DNA from: Halomonas rhizosphaerae
GTDB taxonomy: Bacteria; Pseudomonadota; Gammaproteobacteria; Pseudomonadales; Halomonadaceae
DNA: 64,000 nt
Reading direction: 5' to 3'
Assembly: GCF_030010555.1 (NCBI RefSeq)
Contig: NZ_JASCQP010000007.1
Coordinates: forward strand, 62,001-126,000
Shown here: positions 62,632 to 64,000 of the stretch, in pieces
Position numbering within the stretch: position 1 is the first letter of the stretch
Layout of the letters: each line of letters starts with the position of its first letter
The notes under the pieces: generated by a model
Databases searched by the model: none
Seen by the model: the letters and a program-made list of their open reading frames with translations, nothing else
Told to the model about the DNA's origin: nothing
Program-made: the position numbers and the translations under genes

Positions 62632-62673
62632 AACGCAGTGATTCGCCCGCGCAGGCATTTATTCGGATGCTTA

Positions 62674-63063
62674 TCAGTCGCCGATGACCATTATGCCCTC
62701 GGCCTCGAACTGCGCCCCCTTGGGCAGCGCCTTGACGCCGATGGCGGCTCGGGCCGGGTAGGGTTTGTCGAAGAACTCCTCCATCACCTCGTTGACCACG
62801 GCGAAGTGCTCCAGGTCGACCAGGTAGAGGTTGAGCTTGACCACGTCCTGCAGGGTGCCGGCGGCCTCCTCGCAGACGGCCTTGAGATTGGTGAAGACCT
62901 GGCGTGCCTGGGCCTCGAAGTCATCGGAGACGAGCGCCATGGTGGCCGGGTCCAGCGGGATCTGCCCGGACAGGTAGACGGTGTTGCCGGCCTTGATGGC
63001 CTGGGAGTAGGGGCCGATGGCGGCGGGGGCCTGGTCGGTGTTGATCACGGCCTTGTTGCTCAT
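62674..63063 (-). CDS. ridA: Enamine/imine deaminase RidA
   Basis: Hydrolyses reactive 2-aminoacrylate and similar imines. The 129-residue product matches the YjgF/RidA family in length and motifs: [22 protein letters not shown] near residue 15, the catalytic-site arginine in [26 protein letters not shown] lies 8 bp upstream of the ATG at 63063. It follows spoT by 83 bp, the order seen in P. aeruginosa. Confidence 0.96.
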   Translation of the reverse strand: MSNKAVINTDQAPAAIGPYSQAIKAGNTVYLSGQIPLDPATMALVSDDFEAQARQVFTNLKAVCEEAAGTLQDVVKLNLYLVDLEHFAVVNEVMEEFFDKPYPARAAIGVKALPKGAQFEAEGIMVIGD

Positions 63064-63146
63064 GGTGGTGCTCCTTTCAGTCCAGCGTCGTGAAATGGGA
63101 AAGCCGCCCGCCCACCGCCCCATGCGGCTGGCGGGACGGCATGGGT

Positions 63147-64000
63147 TCAGTTGCCGAGGCGGGTGATGCGGCCCACGTGGGCGAGGTTGCGCAGGCGCTT
63201 GATGATCCGCGCCAGGTGCACGCGGTTGCGTACCGAGAGGATGAGGTTGACGATCGACAGCCGCGCGTCGCGCTCCTCGATGCCGATGCGTTCGATGTTG
63301 GCGCCGGCGTCGGTGACCAGGGCGGCGAGCTCCGCCACCAGGCCGCGGCGGCTTTCCACCTCCAGGCGCAGGGCGGCCGGGAAGTCCTCGTCGATGTCGT
63401 CGGACCATTCCAGGGCGAACAGCTTGTCCGGGTCGTTCCTGAGCTCGGCGAGGTTACGGCACTCGGCGCGGTGGACCACGATGCCCTTGCCCGCGGACAG
63501 GTGGCCGATCACCGGGTCGCCGGGCAGCGGGCGACAGCAGCGGGCGAACTTGATCACCATGCCCTCGGCGCCGCTGATCACGATCGGCCCCTGGGCGCGC
63601 TGCGGGTCCTCCGTGGTATCGCCCGACTCGCCCTGCTGCAGGTCGAGCAGCCGGCGGGCCACCACATGGGCGACCCGGGTGCCCAGCCCGATGGATTCCA
63701 GCAGGCTCTCCTCCCCCTTCAGCGAATGCTCCCTGAGCAGGCTGGCAAGCAGGCCCTCCGGCAACTCCTCCAGGCTGGTCTCGAACGGCGCCAGGGCCTT
63801 GTTGAGCAGGCGCCGACCGAGCTGCACCGCCTCGGTGTGCTGCTGGTGCTTCAGCGCATGGCGGATCGCCGAGCGCGCCTTGGCGGTGACCACGAAATTG
63901 AGCCAGGCCAGGTTGGGTCGCGCCCCCGGGGCGGTGATGATCTCCAGCGTCTGGCCGCTCTCCAGGCGGGTCGAGAGCGGGGCCAGGTGCCGGTCGATGC
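63147..64000 (-). CDS. spoT: SpoT, (p)ppGpp synthetase/hydrolase (C-terminal part, gene runs off window)
   Basis: C-terminal 283 codons of the RelA/SpoT homologue that makes and breaks (p)ppGpp in the stringent response. The visible part begins in the TGS domain ([24 protein letters not shown]), passes through helical and conserved-cysteine regions ([26 protein letters not shown]) and ends in a C-terminal ACT domain ([29 protein letters not shown]). The synthetase and hydrolase domains lie beyond 64000. It is upstream of ridA on the same strand. Confidence 0.95.
   Translation of the reverse strand, partial: IDRHLAPLSTRLESGQTLEIITAPGARPNLAWLNFVVTAKARSAIRHALKHQQHTEAVQLGRRLLNKALAPFETSLEELPEGLLASLLREHSLKGEESLLESIGLGTRVAHVVARRLLDLQQGESGDTTEDPQRAQGPIVISGAEGMVIKFARCCRPLPGDPVIGHLSAGKGIVVHRAECRNLAELRNDPDKLFALEWSDDIDEDFPAALRLEVESRRGLVAELAALVTDAGANIERIGIEERDARLSIVNLILSVRNRVHLARIIKRLRNLAHVGRITRLGN

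Overview
The window is a GC-rich (by eye mid-60s %), gene-dense chromosomal segment of a gammaproteobacterium. Gene content and gene order fit a halomonad (Oceanospirillales, Halomonas-like). Many proteins are acidic and there is an SNF-type sodium-coupled transporter. The blocks rpmH-rnpA-yidC-mnmE, mnmG-rsmG-parAB-atpIBEFHAGDC-glmUS and pstSCAB-phoU/phoBR-ubiAC-rubB-HU-recG-oxyR-ridA-spoT resemble those of Pseudomonas relatives. No rRNA, tRNA, prophage, insertion sequence or CRISPR array was found. The genus is an inference; no 16S or marker search was possible.

Layout. 0-4.1 kb: rpmH, rnpA, yidC, mnmE. The last 13 codons of mnmE and its trailer recur as a tandem array of four units of 85-86 bp (4034-4347). 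4.35-7.8 kb (minus): rlmJ, an OmpA-like lipoprotein, hemW, rdgB. 7.8-8.9 kb: an AT-rich intergenic region and a CsgD/VpsT-like regulator. 8.9-14.7 kb (minus): a P-loop kinase-like protein, hemL, thiD, hemJ and a CLC chloride transporter. 14.9-18.8 kb: argC, erpA and a three-gene polar amino acid ABC transporter. 18.87-19.35 kb: a non-coding stretch with several near-consensus DnaA boxes, a candidate replication origin. 19.3-30.9 kb: mnmG, rsmG, parA, parB and the complete ATP synthase operon. 31-38.5 kb: mgtE, uppP, apbE, glmU, glmS, a DUF72 gene. 38.9-45.7 kb: SNF transporter, a small gene, hexR, a 7-bp tandem repeat array, uvrD, an orphan TRAP binding protein, a YciA-type thioesterase. 45.9-54.1 kb: the Pho regulon core (pstS, pstC, pstA, pstB, phoU, phoR, phoB) with clear Pho boxes, interrupted by cysZ. 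54.2-64 kb: ubiA, ubiC, rubB, an HU gene, a hypothetical, recG, oxyR, an epimerase-like gene, thpR, ridA and the 3' part of spoT, which runs off the window.

How the genes work together. Most of the window is housekeeping: translation and tRNA/rRNA modification (RpmH, RnpA, MnmE with MnmG, RsmG, RlmJ), membrane protein insertion (YidC), energy (ATP synthase), segregation (ParAB), cell-wall precursors (GlmS, GlmU, UppP), haem (HemL, HemJ; HemW), ubiquinone (UbiC, UbiA), phosphate sensing and uptake (Pst/PhoU/PhoBR), oxidative stress (OxyR) and the stringent response (SpoT). The unusual signals lie mostly between genes: the mnmE 3'-end array, whose 18-bp core resembles the chromosomal attachment site of SGI1-family islands; the heptanucleotide array in front of uvrD; the DnaA-box cluster; and dispersed AAGC-rich repeats. 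Within genes, notable points are a c-di-GMP-type motif in the CsgD-like regulator, loss of the phosphotransferase catalytic loop in the P-loop protein, and a PstC without the large insert seen in some relatives. No wholly new multi-gene system was identified; the mnmE array is the best candidate for something undescribed.
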